Assembly (NCBI GenBank): GCA_903772945.1 | Contig: CAICTM010000743.1 | Coordinates: forward strand, 1-50,500 | DNA from: Seminavis robusta | Taxonomy: Eukaryota; Bacillariophyta; Bacillariophyceae; Naviculales; Naviculaceae | Direction: 5' to 3' | Length of the DNA: 50,500 bases | Shown here: piece after piece, positions 1 to 10,815 of the stretch | Numbering within the stretch: the first letter of the stretch is position 1 | Layout: every line of letters begins with the position of its first letter | Position numbers and translations under genes: made by a program | The notes under the pieces: generated by a model | Seen by the model: the letters and a program-made list of their open reading frames with translations, nothing else | Told to the model about the DNA's origin: nothing | Databases searched by the model: none

Positions 1-924
1 ACCTGGGCACACTTTTTTCCCAGGAGGGAAGTGACATTGCCGTAAACAGTGTCGGTATACATTTCAACGTTGAGCCGAGGATATCTGAGTTGATACGCCA
101 ATGGCTTCATCCTCCGTCCTCCACTCGCGTGGGTGAAATCCCGAACCGCTCGCTGAGTTGTATTCGCGATGGTTTTCTTGGCTGCTTCCAACCCAATATT
201 CCACCGCTTGGCAAGTGCTTCCGCTGACACGGCTCCCTTCCTGGTAGGAGGTTTCGTCTTGGTAGCAGAAATCTGGGCCTGAAGGGCTGGCCCAAGACTG
301 TTGACGTCAATTGCAACGGATGATCTTGATTCCAGAATTGACCTGATCGACTGAATTCTCCTATTCCGTCCCCTTTCACTTGGCATGTCCGAATCCAAAG
401 CGGCTCTGAGAGAGGACTCGAGGTCAGCCGACTGGGGATCTTGAGGGTTCCAAGGAGATTCGGATGTCATGTGAACATGAACGAAGTGATCTGGAGAATT
501 GACTTCATGGGCGGTGGGCTTCCGGACTTGGAAGTATGAGATAACACCGTCCAGTTGGAGTGGGATTCGTAAGTCACCACAAATGATGGAGTGGGATTCA
601 TTGGTTCTGTCTTCGACCGGTAGGTGCAACTGGCACATCTTTGCCAACTAACTGGTGATGTCGCAGCTGTGCTGGACAAATGAGATTGTTCTGTATTGAC
701 TTGATAAGCAAAGATGGATGAAAGAATAAAATATAAATTTGAGATGTGAGTGGGTCTTCATAAGCCACAGCCACAGTTACAAATGGTACTTCGTGTATGG
801 TTCCAAGATCAGTTGAAAACCCATCGACGGATATAGTCTCTCCCGTGTCATGTACCACGTAAGCACTTTCCCCAAAGGAACAGGTATCGGCATGGCTGTC
901 AAGCTCAATCCGAGATGATGGCAA
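1..924 (-). pseudogene. copia pol fragment: protease and pre-integrase region, frameshifted
   Basis: The right part, about 598-912, reads IELDSHADTC, the active-site region of a copia aspartic protease, followed by a conserved protease body ending near LICPAQLRHH. A frameshift near 600 moves the reading to a second frame, open from about 595 to base 1. That frame reads SHSIICGDLRIPLQLDGVIS, then VRKPTAHEVNSPDHFVHVHM, and later the pre-integrase stretch with LGKKCAQ at the window edge. This order matches copia Pol. The frame is still open at base 1, so the piece is truncated by the window as well as broken by the shift. Confidence 0.75.
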
Positions 925-963
925 ATGAGTAGCAACGGATCGCAGCGTGCGAACGGCAGAGAC

Positions 964-2453
964 TCATGCTCGCCGATTCATGGCATTGCCTACGCTAGAT
1001 CCACCAGGAACATCAGTCCGGGATCGCTTCTCGGCTTGCAATTCCGAGACTTGGGACTGGGTATCTGACAACTGTGTCTGCAGCTCGGCAATCTTCCTCT
1101 TGTCACCATCGCGGGCGTCCCTAGCCTGTTGCTGCTGCGCCGATGTGAGATGAGCCCACTCATCGGGATGGTAATATCTTCCTGGTGTATTGGGGTCAAA
1201 ACCCCGGCCTTCATGGCCTCTACCACGGCCTCGTCCCCTGCCTCGGCCTCTCCCATAGCCTCGGCCTTGGGATCTACCACCGCCACGTCCTCGTCCTCTT
1301 CCACCACCGCCTCGACCACGTCCAGACACAGATGAAATATTACTTGTGGGTCGAGTGGGTTCAGCGACAACAAGTTGCTCGGCTAAGTAATTCATAGCCT
1401 CCTGGAAACTATCGCGTAGATGCGGAGTTGCTTGGATGACGGACTTGGCGGTCTCTGAGGTTTGGGTCTGTAATGCCGGACAGGAGCTTGCGAATCTTGC
1501 GGCTCTCAGTAAAGGTTTCACCAGAGGTTTCCAGATCGGTGAAGGGCCTTGGTAGCCTTTCACAGTAGCGCTCAAAAGTGAAGTTGCGGGACTTCCCATC
1601 AAGTAAAGTAGGTTTCAATGGCTACTATCCGCGAATGCCTTGGGACGAGCCTGGAACGAATCACCAAGAAGTGAACCTTCATGGCCAAGTAAGTGCTCGA
1701 CCGTTCTGTTGCGCTGCACAACGTTGGACCCATGTCCAACCAGGTCCACCGTGAGTAACTGACCGAATGATGGCCCAAACAGCCTGATTGTCTTGTACGA
1801 AATGAGTCCGGCAATGTCTTGTTCTTCGGACCAATTCATTCAGGATGCGATTGAAGGCCAAAACCTGGGTCAGCCTATCTGCGGTGTCGGTATCAAGGCT
1901 CCTGGCAAAGTGACTTGGTCTCGTAACATAAGCCAGAGGGCACCGCAAACGCCTCGCTGGACATTCAGAACATTGTACAATAGACTCCAGAACTCGTCGG
2001 ACATCTTCGACCTTCAATAGTTGGGGAGGATCCGCAACATCGATCCCTTCTCGTCGGACTCGTATAAAGCCCAAACTCTATTCTAATCTCGCCAAACTGG
2101 CTTGGTTGGGATGTAACTCACGCTGGATTCGTGTCATATGAAACTTGTAGAACCGTAGTGTCTGAGTCGCTTCTCAAAGACAAATCCCAGCTGTCGTCCA
2201 CGATTGTGAACTTCTCTGGGCTGAAATGCTGCGGCAGCTTCATCATCGGCTGCGGCCGCAATGGCTTGATTTGGAATGGTACCACCTGGTTTCCTCCATT
2301 CTCGCAGATGCTCTTGATATCAGCATCAGTAAAGGTATCGAGCGAGACGAAGGCATCCAATCCTTGATCATTCAATGCTGTCCTCGTGGCTAATTCGGCA
2401 ATACCGATGGTATTCTGTAGATAGTTGTTCATGGCTGCAAGATTGCCTGCCAT
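964..2453 (-). pseudogene. copia gag, broken into several frames
   Basis: The likely gag start is the ATG at 2453 (MAGNLAAMNN). Three or four frames are needed to follow it: 2118-2453, 1679-2074, 1409-1618 and 964-1500. The third piece carries a typical copia gag segment (KIRKLLSGITDPNLRDRQ). The last piece carries an Arg/Gly-rich RGRGRGRG tract, then YYHPDEWAHLTSAQQQQARD, the usual end of diatom copia gag. The RGG tract probably binds RNA. The breaks may be true decay or consensus errors; the sequence alone cannot tell. Confidence 0.7.
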
Positions 2454-2465
2454 ATTCGCCTCCAA

Positions 2466-3704
2466 TTACTTCTTCTCTTGCGGTATCACTTGGATGAGCA
2501 ACAGTTGTTGGTCTTCTTCTCTGCTCCTATTCCAACAGCAAACTGTACACACCCAGACAAGTAAGGCTGTATTCACGGAATGAGCTCTGCACACCCAGTC
2601 TGTGGCAGTCTAGGCCAAAACTCTTGGATCCGGCGTCCCCTCTCCTTTGGCTCAATCGATTTCTTTGGTGACAATGAGGCAGGAATTGATCCAGACTGGA
2701 GGGATCAATATTCCAAGTCCAAACTCTGCTTCCCACTTGGAAGTCTCTATCTCTCGCTCCACTTGAGAGTGCCCCTTCTTCTTGAGAGGTCTTCTGTTGC
2801 TATGCCGCTTGGAGGTCTTCTCTTGTTCCTCTGCCGATTACACTGGCAATGAGGATCTCTTCTTCTTCTCGTTCTCTCTTCTTCTGTTCGAACGGTAGCT
2901 CCGAAACGGTAGCTTCGAATCGGCGACAATGGCGCTGCTTCGAGTGAACGAACGAAAGGTATCTTTTCGTCGAGTTAACAAACTCCTTCTTCTTCTTTCT
3001 CTATCTTCTTGATCACGACAATGGCGTTCGACAATGGCGCTCGAACCACGGTTAGCGTCTTCTTCTTTCTCGACAAGCGGACGACAATGGCCGTCGCTTT
3101 GAACGAACGAACGGCTCTTCTTCTCGTGCTGGTCGAACGGCCGACGATGGGATACTCGCTTCAACCGACCGAACGAACGGTATCTTCTTCGACAATGGGA
3201 TACGGCCGATACGGTCGTTGCTTCGACGCTTCTGCTGCTATCGCCTTGTTCTTCTATCGATCGCTAGGGTAGCTTCCACGCCTGATAAGCCGAAAAAGGC
3301 TGATGGTGGTGTTGAAAAGAGGTTGCTTATAGTGTTGTGTTACTACTTGGTAGTTGTTGTGTGGTTGATTTTAGTAATCTGGTAACTGGATAGTCATAAA
3401 TCGCTACCACAGGTCATTTTCGCCGAAGTTCCCAAAGCAGCGTTGCCAAAGATACGCTGTTAAATCTTTTTGAGTACCCTTGCAGGCAGATCGGCAGATC
3501 CAAAAACCTCCTGCTCATCAAAGAACAGACCCATCACATTCTTTCTCGCCCATGCATCACTCTTTCTACTTTCTTCTGTAATAATAACACTCCTTGCTAC
3601 CGCACTACTAGTACTAGTATCCCACCAAACCATCACAAATTCTTGCCTTTTGGATCTAGAGTAGACTATAATACCCTAAAAGGCAAGATAATCAATCGAG
3701 AACC
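2466..3704. other. Low-complexity tract, possible copia 5' LTR, and upstream region of the 4Fe-4S gene
   Basis: From about 2740 to 3250 the sequence is built from imperfect copies of TTCTTCTTCTCG, CGAACGAACGGT and CGACAATGG. The last word recurs at about 2925, 3016, 3031, 3082 and 3189. This part probably belongs to the copia element, as LTR or leader, but no clear TG...CA pair or primer binding site was found. From about 3290 the composition changes to ordinary AT-rich intergenic DNA leading to the gene at 3705. No coding region is supported here. Confidence 0.4.
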
Positions 3705-5717
3705 ATGGTCCGTGTGTGCTTGACCCTGTTGTTGGCGGCGCTGCTCCTCCAAGGATCAGCGGCATGGCAACCCAATGCTCGTCATTTATCCAGCTCGATG
3801 GTTCTCCGTCGTCCAGATTCGTTGCTCGTCGTCTTGAAGAACTCCAACACTGCTGTAGATGACGAACAACAAGACAGTTGGACGGAGGAAGGATGGTCGG
3901 TGGCCGATGATTGGAATGCGCTGTCCTCGGAAACTAATGCCGGGGAGGATGTCGCCATTAACCAAGACATTGTCCAAACTGCCGCTCAAAAGATGCTACT
4001 CCAAGACGCCGAAGAACCCTCCCAAGAAGACATGTGGCTCAATGACGTTATTGAAAATATTCTACAGACACCCCTCTCCTCGACACCCCTCTACGATACG
4101 GGCTTTGCGGCATCACAGAAAACCATGGCATCGCCCGAACAGCAACAACGAGCCTTTGAAGAAAACATGGCCAAAGAAATTGCCATGCTCGTACGATGCA
4201 ATGAGAGTCCCGAAGACATGCTGGTACAAGCGGGACGAGCCTTGCCCGAATTGACCACACTGCAAAAGACAGACGTGGCACAGCTACTCACTTGGAACGA
4301 CAAACAAGACAATGCATGGGAACCCACGCCCTTTTTACAAGAGGCAATCGCCACCATGTTCAAGAGGCATGCCACGGCAATCCGCAATAATAATAATGAC
4401 ACTACTACCACTACAGCAACCATGGATGCCAAGGCAGTAAGTCGATGGATGACCCAAAGCATGGGGTCCGATTTGGACTCGTATACCACCCGAGGGCGAT
4501 CCAGGTCGGCCAAAGATCTAGTGGAAGACATGGATCATTCGACACGAACAACGAAAAAGGTGGTCAAGATTGGGCCTCATGACAGTCGGGTCCTCAAGCT
4601 GCTCTCCCAATACTCCAAGTACGGAACGGGAAGACTCAGCCTCGAGAACCTACAGCAAGTTTACATGGATGCCTTGACGCGACTGCCCAACGGAATGCCA
4701 GTCACTAGTGATGAAGATCACAATCCCTTGGAGATTCTGCAATTGCGCAATGCTGATCATATCCGTCAAGTATGGAGGGATTTGAGCAATCATGGCATTG
4801 TAGCACCCAATGTACAAGAGTGGAAGAAGCAACGTGCTCAATTGGAAGCTCAACTTGGAAAGAGCCTTCTGGCAGCCAAAAACGAGCAGCAACAAGGACA
4901 AGACTTTGTCGATGAATGTGAAATCTTGGATCTGACCTACTACGAGCCACCTACCACCACGGACACGGATGAACATCACGATGAAAAGAATCACAAGTAC
5001 ATTCGTCAGAGCAGTCATGAACACGTGGACTTGGCACCCGACGGGAAAACACCACTCTACATGACTGAAGGAGAATTTGTCTTTATCGACGAAGAAAGTT
5101 GCATTGGATGCATGCAATGCGTCACGGCGGCACCCGCCTCCTTTCTCATGCTTGAAAATGGACGTGCTCGGACGTTTCACCAACGCAAGGGCCCCGACGT
5201 CAAACAGGGTGTCGCGGCCTGCCCCGTCAATTGCATGCATCACGTGTCGTATGACGAATTGAAGGAATTGGAAACCGTTCGGGACAAGGGCGATGGTCGA
5301 GATGATCACAAGCACATGGGTCATCGTCGAGGACATACTCCATTGTATGTGGCGGGTATTGACAGCGACAACAATCATCGAAGCAGTTGGTATCATCATA
5401 TCAAGAACAAGTGTTGCAGTAAGTTTGTGTGTTTGTTTGTGTGTGTGTGTGTTGACACATGGGGTAGTGGTCATGTCATACTAACCCATTCTTCTTGCCA
5501 TTTCATTAAAAAAATTGATTTTGTTTGTTTGTTTGTTTGTCTTTTTGTAGCATCAGGACAGTGCCCTCAACGAGGCTGCTTTGATTGTCCATCCTACAGG
5601 GCATCCGGAGAGAACCCATTCTTCAAGAAGAAAGCCAAAAAAGCGCAGCATATTCGTGCACAACACTTCATTGATCGCGGTGATGTCGACCTTTGGCGAA
5701 AGACTGCAGATTTGTAG
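3705..5717 (+). CDS. Plastid-targeted 4Fe-4S ferredoxin-domain protein, one intron
   Basis: After splicing the protein has about 626 residues. It starts with a hydrophobic signal peptide (LTLLLAALLLQ) ending GSAAW, which fits the diatom plastid-targeting rule of a cleavage site followed by an aromatic residue. The long middle part is acidic and helical with no recognised domain. Near residues 455-515 is a single-cluster ferredoxin domain: C466-x2-C469-x2-C472, then C506-P-x2-C510. The C-terminal part has further Cys (CC and CPQRGCFDCP). An intron is called at 5419-5550, with GTAAGT donor and TTGTAG acceptor. It is 132 nt, divisible by three and free of stops, so an unspliced message would also be read through. 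ATG is in good context (accATGG). The partner and reaction are unknown; electron transfer or cluster binding in the plastid is inferred. Confidence 0.85.
   Translation: MVRVCLTLLLAALLLQGSAAWQPNARHLSSSMVLRRPDSLLVVLKNSNTAVDDEQQDSWTEEGWSVADDWNALSSETNAGEDVAINQDIVQTAAQKMLLQDAEEPSQEDMWLNDVIENILQTPLSSTPLYDTGFAASQKTMASPEQQQRAFEENMAKEIAMLVRCNESPEDMLVQAGRALPELTTLQKTDVAQLLTWNDKQDNAWEPTPFLQEAIATMFKRHATAIRNNNNDTTTTTATMDAKAVSRWMTQSMGSDLDSYTTRGRSRSAKDLVEDMDHSTRTTKKVVKIGPHDSRVLKLLSQYSKYGTGRLSLENLQQVYMDALTRLPNGMPVTSDEDHNPLEILQLRNADHIRQVWRDLSNHGIVAPNVQEWKKQRAQLEAQLGKSLLAAKNEQQQGQDFVDECEILDLTYYEPPTTTDTDEHHDEKNHKYIRQSSHEHVDLAPDGKTPLYMTEGEFVFIDEESCIGCMQCVTAAPASFLMLENGRARTFHQRKGPDVKQGVAACPVNCMHHVSYDELKELETVRDKGDGRDDHKHMGHRRGHTPLYVAGIDSDNNHRSSWYHHIKNKCCSKFVCLFVCVCVDTWGSGHVILTHSSCHFIKKIDFVCLFVCLFVASGQCPQRGCFDCPSYRASGENPFFKKKAKKAQHIRAQHFIDRGDVDLWRKTADL
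5419..5550 (+). other. Stop-free 132-nt intron with TTTG/TG repeats in the 4Fe-4S gene
   Basis: The donor is GTAAGT and the acceptor TTGTAG. The intron contains a (GT)n run and two GTTT repeat blocks. Translated in frame it would give a Cys/Val/Phe-rich stretch (VCLFVCVCV and VCLFVCLFV) unlike the hydrophilic protein around it, so splicing is the better reading. Removal joins CC to TSGQCP in phase 1. Confidence 0.75.
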
Positions 5718-6129
5718 ATGAATGAATGAATGGATTGCCTTCTATGATACCGGTACACACCTAACTGGATAGATAAAATGCATATAGTCGGGCCAAGAGA
5801 ACCAAGCTCTAGTAGCTAGTAGCTAAGAGTACAAGTAGTCAATGGCTACCGTACGGTACTGGTATGTGGTCATACGGACACTGAGGTTAAATACCGTGAG
5901 CTTCGACGCTCTGCTGGCTTTTTAAGAAGGTTCGTTCAAAATTTCGGCCACGATGACACTCAACTTCTTTCGCCGCTCATGCAGGAGTTCTGTTCTGCGG
6001 AAGTAGAACGAACTGCTGTTCTTAGTGGGATATACATCATTCATTGAAGCTCTGGCTGGGCAAAGGAAGACAATTGGTGGTGTCAGTGCTTTCTCGTCTC
6101 TCTGAAAGAAAGAACAATAAAAACGAAAA
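5718..6129. other. Intergenic region, tandem genes
   Basis: This gap holds a GAATGAATGAATG run after the stop codon, TAGTAGCTAGTAGCTA repeats near 5812, and a GTACGGTACTGGTA palindrome-rich stretch near 5850, a motif type common between genes in this window. It must contain the polyadenylation site of the gene on the left and the promoter of the gene on the right. No TATA box or coding region was identified. Confidence 0.4.
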
Positions 6130-9100
6130 ATGTCAAGTTTTGGAAATCCACGAGCTCGTCGTGGTAGTGGTGGTGGCGACGATGAGGAAGAGGATGCTTG
6201 GGAATCCTTGGGACCCCAGCCAGGTGTCTCTCAAGCAACATCGCATCAATCAGGAACGTCCAATCATTCGACATCCCTTGTCCCCCGCACAGAATCCGTG
6301 CAGAGTCTTCGCCGAAGAGTGGAATTGCGACAACATTTGCAACAGCGGTTGGTTCATCATCCTCTCCAGCTACTATGGAGCCATTTCCTGTGGCATTTGG
6401 CGCAAGAATTCTGGGTTTTGGATCTCCAAATTCGAGTAGCCTTTCTGTTTTTGGTGGTGGGTGCCATTAGCAAAATCATTGTTCTATCGACCTGTCTCTG
6501 GTACCCACGAGTGATCCTGCTTTTGACAATCATGTTGGGAACTTGGATCTACATGAACCCACATGACATCCCCAGACGGTTCGAACGCTTCATTGATGCC
6601 GTCATTCATCTACCCCACAGAATTCCGGAAACACTGGAGAACCTGAATCCTCAAAAAGCTCGCATTCTCTGTGTGATCCTTCTATTCTTTCCTACCATTT
6701 TGCAAGTCAGGACAATTACCTTCTTGACCACTCTCAATGCACATGGGGGTGGCCTTGTCTGGAATTTGATGGTGGCTATTCTCATGGGAGCTACCAGTGT
6801 CTCGTACTTTATTCCAAAACCTACCAAGGCTGCAAGAGAGGTCTTTCAAATCTGTTTGCTCGTCTTGTACGGTTCCGCCTTGTGGATTGTCATGCGACAA
6901 TGGAAATTCATGACCATGCCATCTTTGGCAGCGCCCTTCTTCTTGTCGACGGGCACTCTCATATTAGCCCATGACGAACACGACAACATGGAATGGTTTT
7001 CCGGAATGGTACGAAATGCCTTGAGGCATACATTGAGAGATATCCTGGCCCAAGTGGGGACTTCGGTGCAAGAAGATGAAATGCTGCAACTGGCCATGTT
7101 ACGCTGGATTGTGGATTATTGGTCGTACAGACCATCATCGCAGCCGCAACCACCACCACAAGCTCCATCATCGCAACAACAAGCGACACCTCCAAACACT
7201 ACTCAAGCTACGCCAGACTTGCAACAAGAGCTTCAATGGGACGAGCTACAGCAAATGTTGGCCACAACAACCACACAAATGTCAACCGAAGTATCAACAC
7301 TGCAGCAAAGCGAGAATAATCGTCCAACAACACCAACATCTGAAAATACAGACACTCCCAGCTCATCATCATCGTCGACAGGAAACAAAAACGATCGTCC
7401 GACAGAGGATCCATTGAATAACCTACACAATATGCTGGCATCCATGAATGTGGACGATCGAGCCAAGCCGGCTGTAGCTGCCTACAAACGCAACGTGGAA
7501 GAATTCCCTCCCACTCGAGAGGTAGCACTGGTCGTTTCCATTGCCAGACGTTGTCCCGCATCTTTGGCATTCTTCTGGCAACTTGCCATTGCTTCCATGT
7601 TCCAATCCTACAGCACAACCTTCTTCATCATGGTCATGTTGATTCCTTTGATGGCGTTGGAAGTGCTAAGAATCCATTCGTGGGCCAAGACTTGCGAGGC
7701 CATGTCACGTCATCTAGACGGCGATCATTCCGAAACGGAACAATCATCTACATCAACGGATACTACTAATATGATGTCCAAGGTTCTCCCCGAGGCAGAT
7801 CCAATGACAATTTTACTTTGCCACGATGAGGCTAGTAGCTTGGCAGTGGACTCGGAGGAGGCATCTAGTGATGATGAGAAACTGACAATTCCCACGCTGC
7901 TCATTGTTTGGAGAAACATGCGCAGTTCTGTCGGTGCTCTAGAGGCGAGTCTGACAGCAGCAAGATGCGTTCAGACGGGTGCAGTCGCGGTCGACTTTGC
8001 CAAGAACGTCATGTCGCTGGCAGAGTTTGGAACCGAGGTGTCTAGGCACGGGTGGGTGCATGGTTTGGCCTTGATTGCGAAGGAAGTCATCTTTGAGCAC
8101 CAAGGTGACATTAACAGTGCGCCCCGAGGATCCAATGCAACGTTCACCAGTTCAGCCGTGAACGCCGTACAAAACAGCCAACGTATTGCGCATAACTTGG
8201 GAGTCCTGGCCGAAGAAGACAACCATATTGGCAGAGTTGTGGCTCCAATCGTAGGGTTCTTTGGATTTCTGGGCAATGTGTTTCAGCAAAACAATGACGA
8301 TGGCGACAATAACGATACCGACCAATCCTCTCGGGAGAACAGTGGAGGAACTGCCGGAGACGATGAGAATAATAATGACAATGTGAGACAATATGCAACT
8401 AATGATCTTGTCGACGACGCCTCGGAAACAATGGAAAATATGGATGACGTCTCTCCAGACATCGCGAGCCGAGTACAGCCAAACGAAAGTGAGACCAAAA
8501 CTGGCTCCACAGCAAAGTCAGAAAAAGCCGAAGATGGCATTGATCTCCCGGCCAAAGCTTTGAGCACTGACGCGACTTTGTCTAGTCCTGACAGTTTCAG
8601 AGAAGGTTCATCGAAGAACCCTGAAGAATCGGTTGCTGCCACGGAATCGTCATTAGGGGCATCAGAGGAGGCAGCTCAGACTCTCTCTGTGGACAAGAAA
8701 GAGACACAACGCATCATTACGGAACCATCATACAGCAAGGAGCATCAGCCGGCCATCGACATACCAGCTGGTACAGGCACCCTCCTTGCATCCAGCCCGC
8801 AAGAGGAGATCTCGACCAAGGCTGCCGACAAGGAGACTTTGGACACTGTTGCCCCTTCCGCCAAGGATTCCAGCACGTCCCAGCCATTTGTTGAAACCAA
8901 AGAGTCGGAGCCCGTGTCCACGACCATGACATCTGAAACAGCCACCAAAGAGTCTGAAGCTGTGGCTGAAACGCCCGTGCCTGTAATCGAAGCCAAGGCA
9001 GCTGAAACCAAAGAATCTGAACCCGAAACGAAGCCATCTGATCCCGAACCCAAATCCAAAGAGGCTGAGATGGCATCATCGTCAGAGAAGGGAACGAATG

Positions 9101-9897
9101 AAACCGAGGCAGCAGTTGAAAGTGAAAGCGTGGAGAAGCTTGCTTCAGTCATGGAGCTGATCGCGGAAGCCTACGAGAAGGACTTGATTGACGAAGTAAG
9201 TGCCCCGACAATTTTTTGCATCGCCTCACTGTGATGTGTCCTCAAATCTTTTGAACGTGCGCAGTCGGAAAAGAACGAGTTCTGTATGAAGTTATCTGCC
9301 AACGGGAAAGACAATGACTTCGTCGTGGGAATGGAAGCTACTTTGAGAGGACTTATTCTGGAGACAAGTGGAGAGGATAATATGGATGAAGCATCTAGAA
9401 CGATAGTCCCTGGTAGGTGCACGTCACCCGAGCAGGAACTTCGCGGGAATGACGGTGTTGCAGAAGGAGCCGGTGCCGGTAAGGTTAACGAATCGGTGAT
9501 GTCTGACGACGGTTGGAGTCCCATTGTGGAGTCTGTTGCCTCGGAAGAAGCAGCGATCCAACCCCTCGATTACAGTGACAGGCTGGCGAATGCCGTGAGG
9601 ACACGAGAGGACTTGTCTACACCGCACCTAACTCCTAGTCAGGCTGCGGCCACCGCTACAACAACGACAGAAAGCGACGATGGAGATGACGACAACTTGT
9701 GGGTGAAGGTTGGCGTTGGCGTTGGAGTCGGAGGCCTCGCGGTGCTTGGAGCTGCAGTTGGAGGGGCTTTCCTGGCCATGAATCAGGATAATCCGAACAA
9801 TAGACGGGAAAACACATCGAACGTCACCATTGAACGCCTTGACGACGAGGATGGGAACGAGGAATGGGAATCTACAGACCAGAGACAGCCCCAGTGA
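6130..9897 (+). CDS. Large multi-pass membrane protein, function unknown, one intron
   Basis: Two exons (6130-9195 and 9265-9897) are joined over a 69-nt GTAAGT...GCAG intron in phase 0, giving about 1232 residues. Residues 1-95 are soluble and acidic. Five hydrophobic segments follow at about 103-122, 126-142, 178-196, 208-226 and 238-254. After a Gln/Pro/Ser/Thr-rich linker (about 335-430) there are one or two more near 480-520. Residues about 710-1000 are very acidic and repetitive (KESEPV, KESEAV and KESEPE units), probably disordered. The C-terminus has a Gly/Val/Ala-rich segment (VGVGVGVGGLAVLGAAVGG) that may be a last membrane helix. No known family was recognised. The start has good context (aaaaATGT). 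Without the splice the first exon would end 13 codons into the intron. Confidence 0.8.
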
Positions 9898-10815
9898 ATT
9901 CGTATGGTTCCGGTAGGGGCAACCATGCCAGGTTGAGTACTACCCCGTAACGCTGCCATGGCCGAAATATAACCCAATTCAATTAAAAGCTCAGGCATCG
10001 CTCTCATCCACCTTCTGAAATGATGCGCTTGCTAATAGATACATAACAATACGATAGAAAGATGACTTTCCACCTGGCTGCCAAGCAGCAGCACCTTTTG
10101 CACTGGTGCCCAAATCCACCAGGTGCCCTTGTCCGTGTCTGTGTGCCCCACCCCTAAACTTTTTATGACTGTCAATCCGGAGGACCTTACACATGGCCAC
10201 AGCCTGGAACTACACGATGCCTCAACATGGGCTCAACATCAGGCCCCACACATCATACCGTAACGGCAGGCATCTAGAACATCGCCCGCTCCTGAATCTT
10301 GTCCAAGCTCCACCTCTAAACCAGGCTCCACTTCTTCACCCGGCCCCGCTGCTTCACCTACCGGTACACCTGCTCCCATCCCCACACCAGCACCAGTTTC
10401 TCCTTTCCACACAACCCCACCACCACCAACATCAGCCCCCAATCATTGACCATGACATCCCAACACCTGTAAGCCTGGGAGTGGTTTGATCCAAATGATC
10501 AATAATTCAATTCGGAAGTGGGACTGATGAATCACGGAATGGTTGTAGTTTTCGGAATGCTCAAAATTAGCCGTTGTGAAAAATGACCGCCTTGCGCACT
10601 CTTTCGATGGCAGCATTTCGATCATGGATCACACAGCAGGATCCACAACGAAGCGGGAGCAGGATCGATCATCATCTCGTCTATTCATTGGCAAGACCAA
10701 GAACCAAGCGGATAACTGGCTTGTTAGCTGGCTAGACTAATCAATCGGATCAAAATAGACAAGAGGACAAAGCAAGAGTTACTTGATTACCCCGACAACA
10801 ACAAGAAAAAGTAAG
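9898..10815. other. Intergenic region with a Pro/Ser/Thr-rich coding-like stretch at about 10270-10450
   Basis: On the plus strand one frame reads TSPAPE, then Ser/Pro/Thr-rich text through SPGPAASPTGTPAPIP and ends at a stop near 10447. This resembles the linkers of secreted or wall-bound diatom proteins. No start, splice partner or neighbouring domain was found, so it is at best an exon remnant. The rest of the gap shows no gene. The last 200 bases should contain the promoter of the gene at 10816. Confidence 0.35.

Larger units (their letters stand above)
1..2465 (-). mobile_element. Decayed Ty1/copia LTR retrotransposon, 5' part, runs off the left edge
   Basis: Read on the minus strand, the segments appear in copia order: gag, an RGG-rich gag tail, an aspartic protease with DSHADTC, then the pre-integrase region reaching base 1. 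The frame changes several times, so the copy shown cannot make an intact polyprotein. The DSHADTC motif and the later SEALAKRW-type and GNVTSLLGKKCAQ-type segments resemble copia elements of diatoms (from memory of the family, not searched). Reverse transcriptase and the 3' LTR would lie to the left of the window. The 5' LTR should lie right of 2465 but its borders were not identified. Confidence 0.8.

Noticed and set aside
2466..3300. Exact copia 5' LTR
   Set aside because: TG and CA ends can be proposed in several places, but no second LTR is in the window and no primer site is clear, so no borders were called.
4650..5474. Minus-strand frame of 274 codons within the 4Fe-4S gene
   Set aside because: It is antisense to the clear ferredoxin Cys motif and plastid leader, has no known domain, and reads as a shadow.
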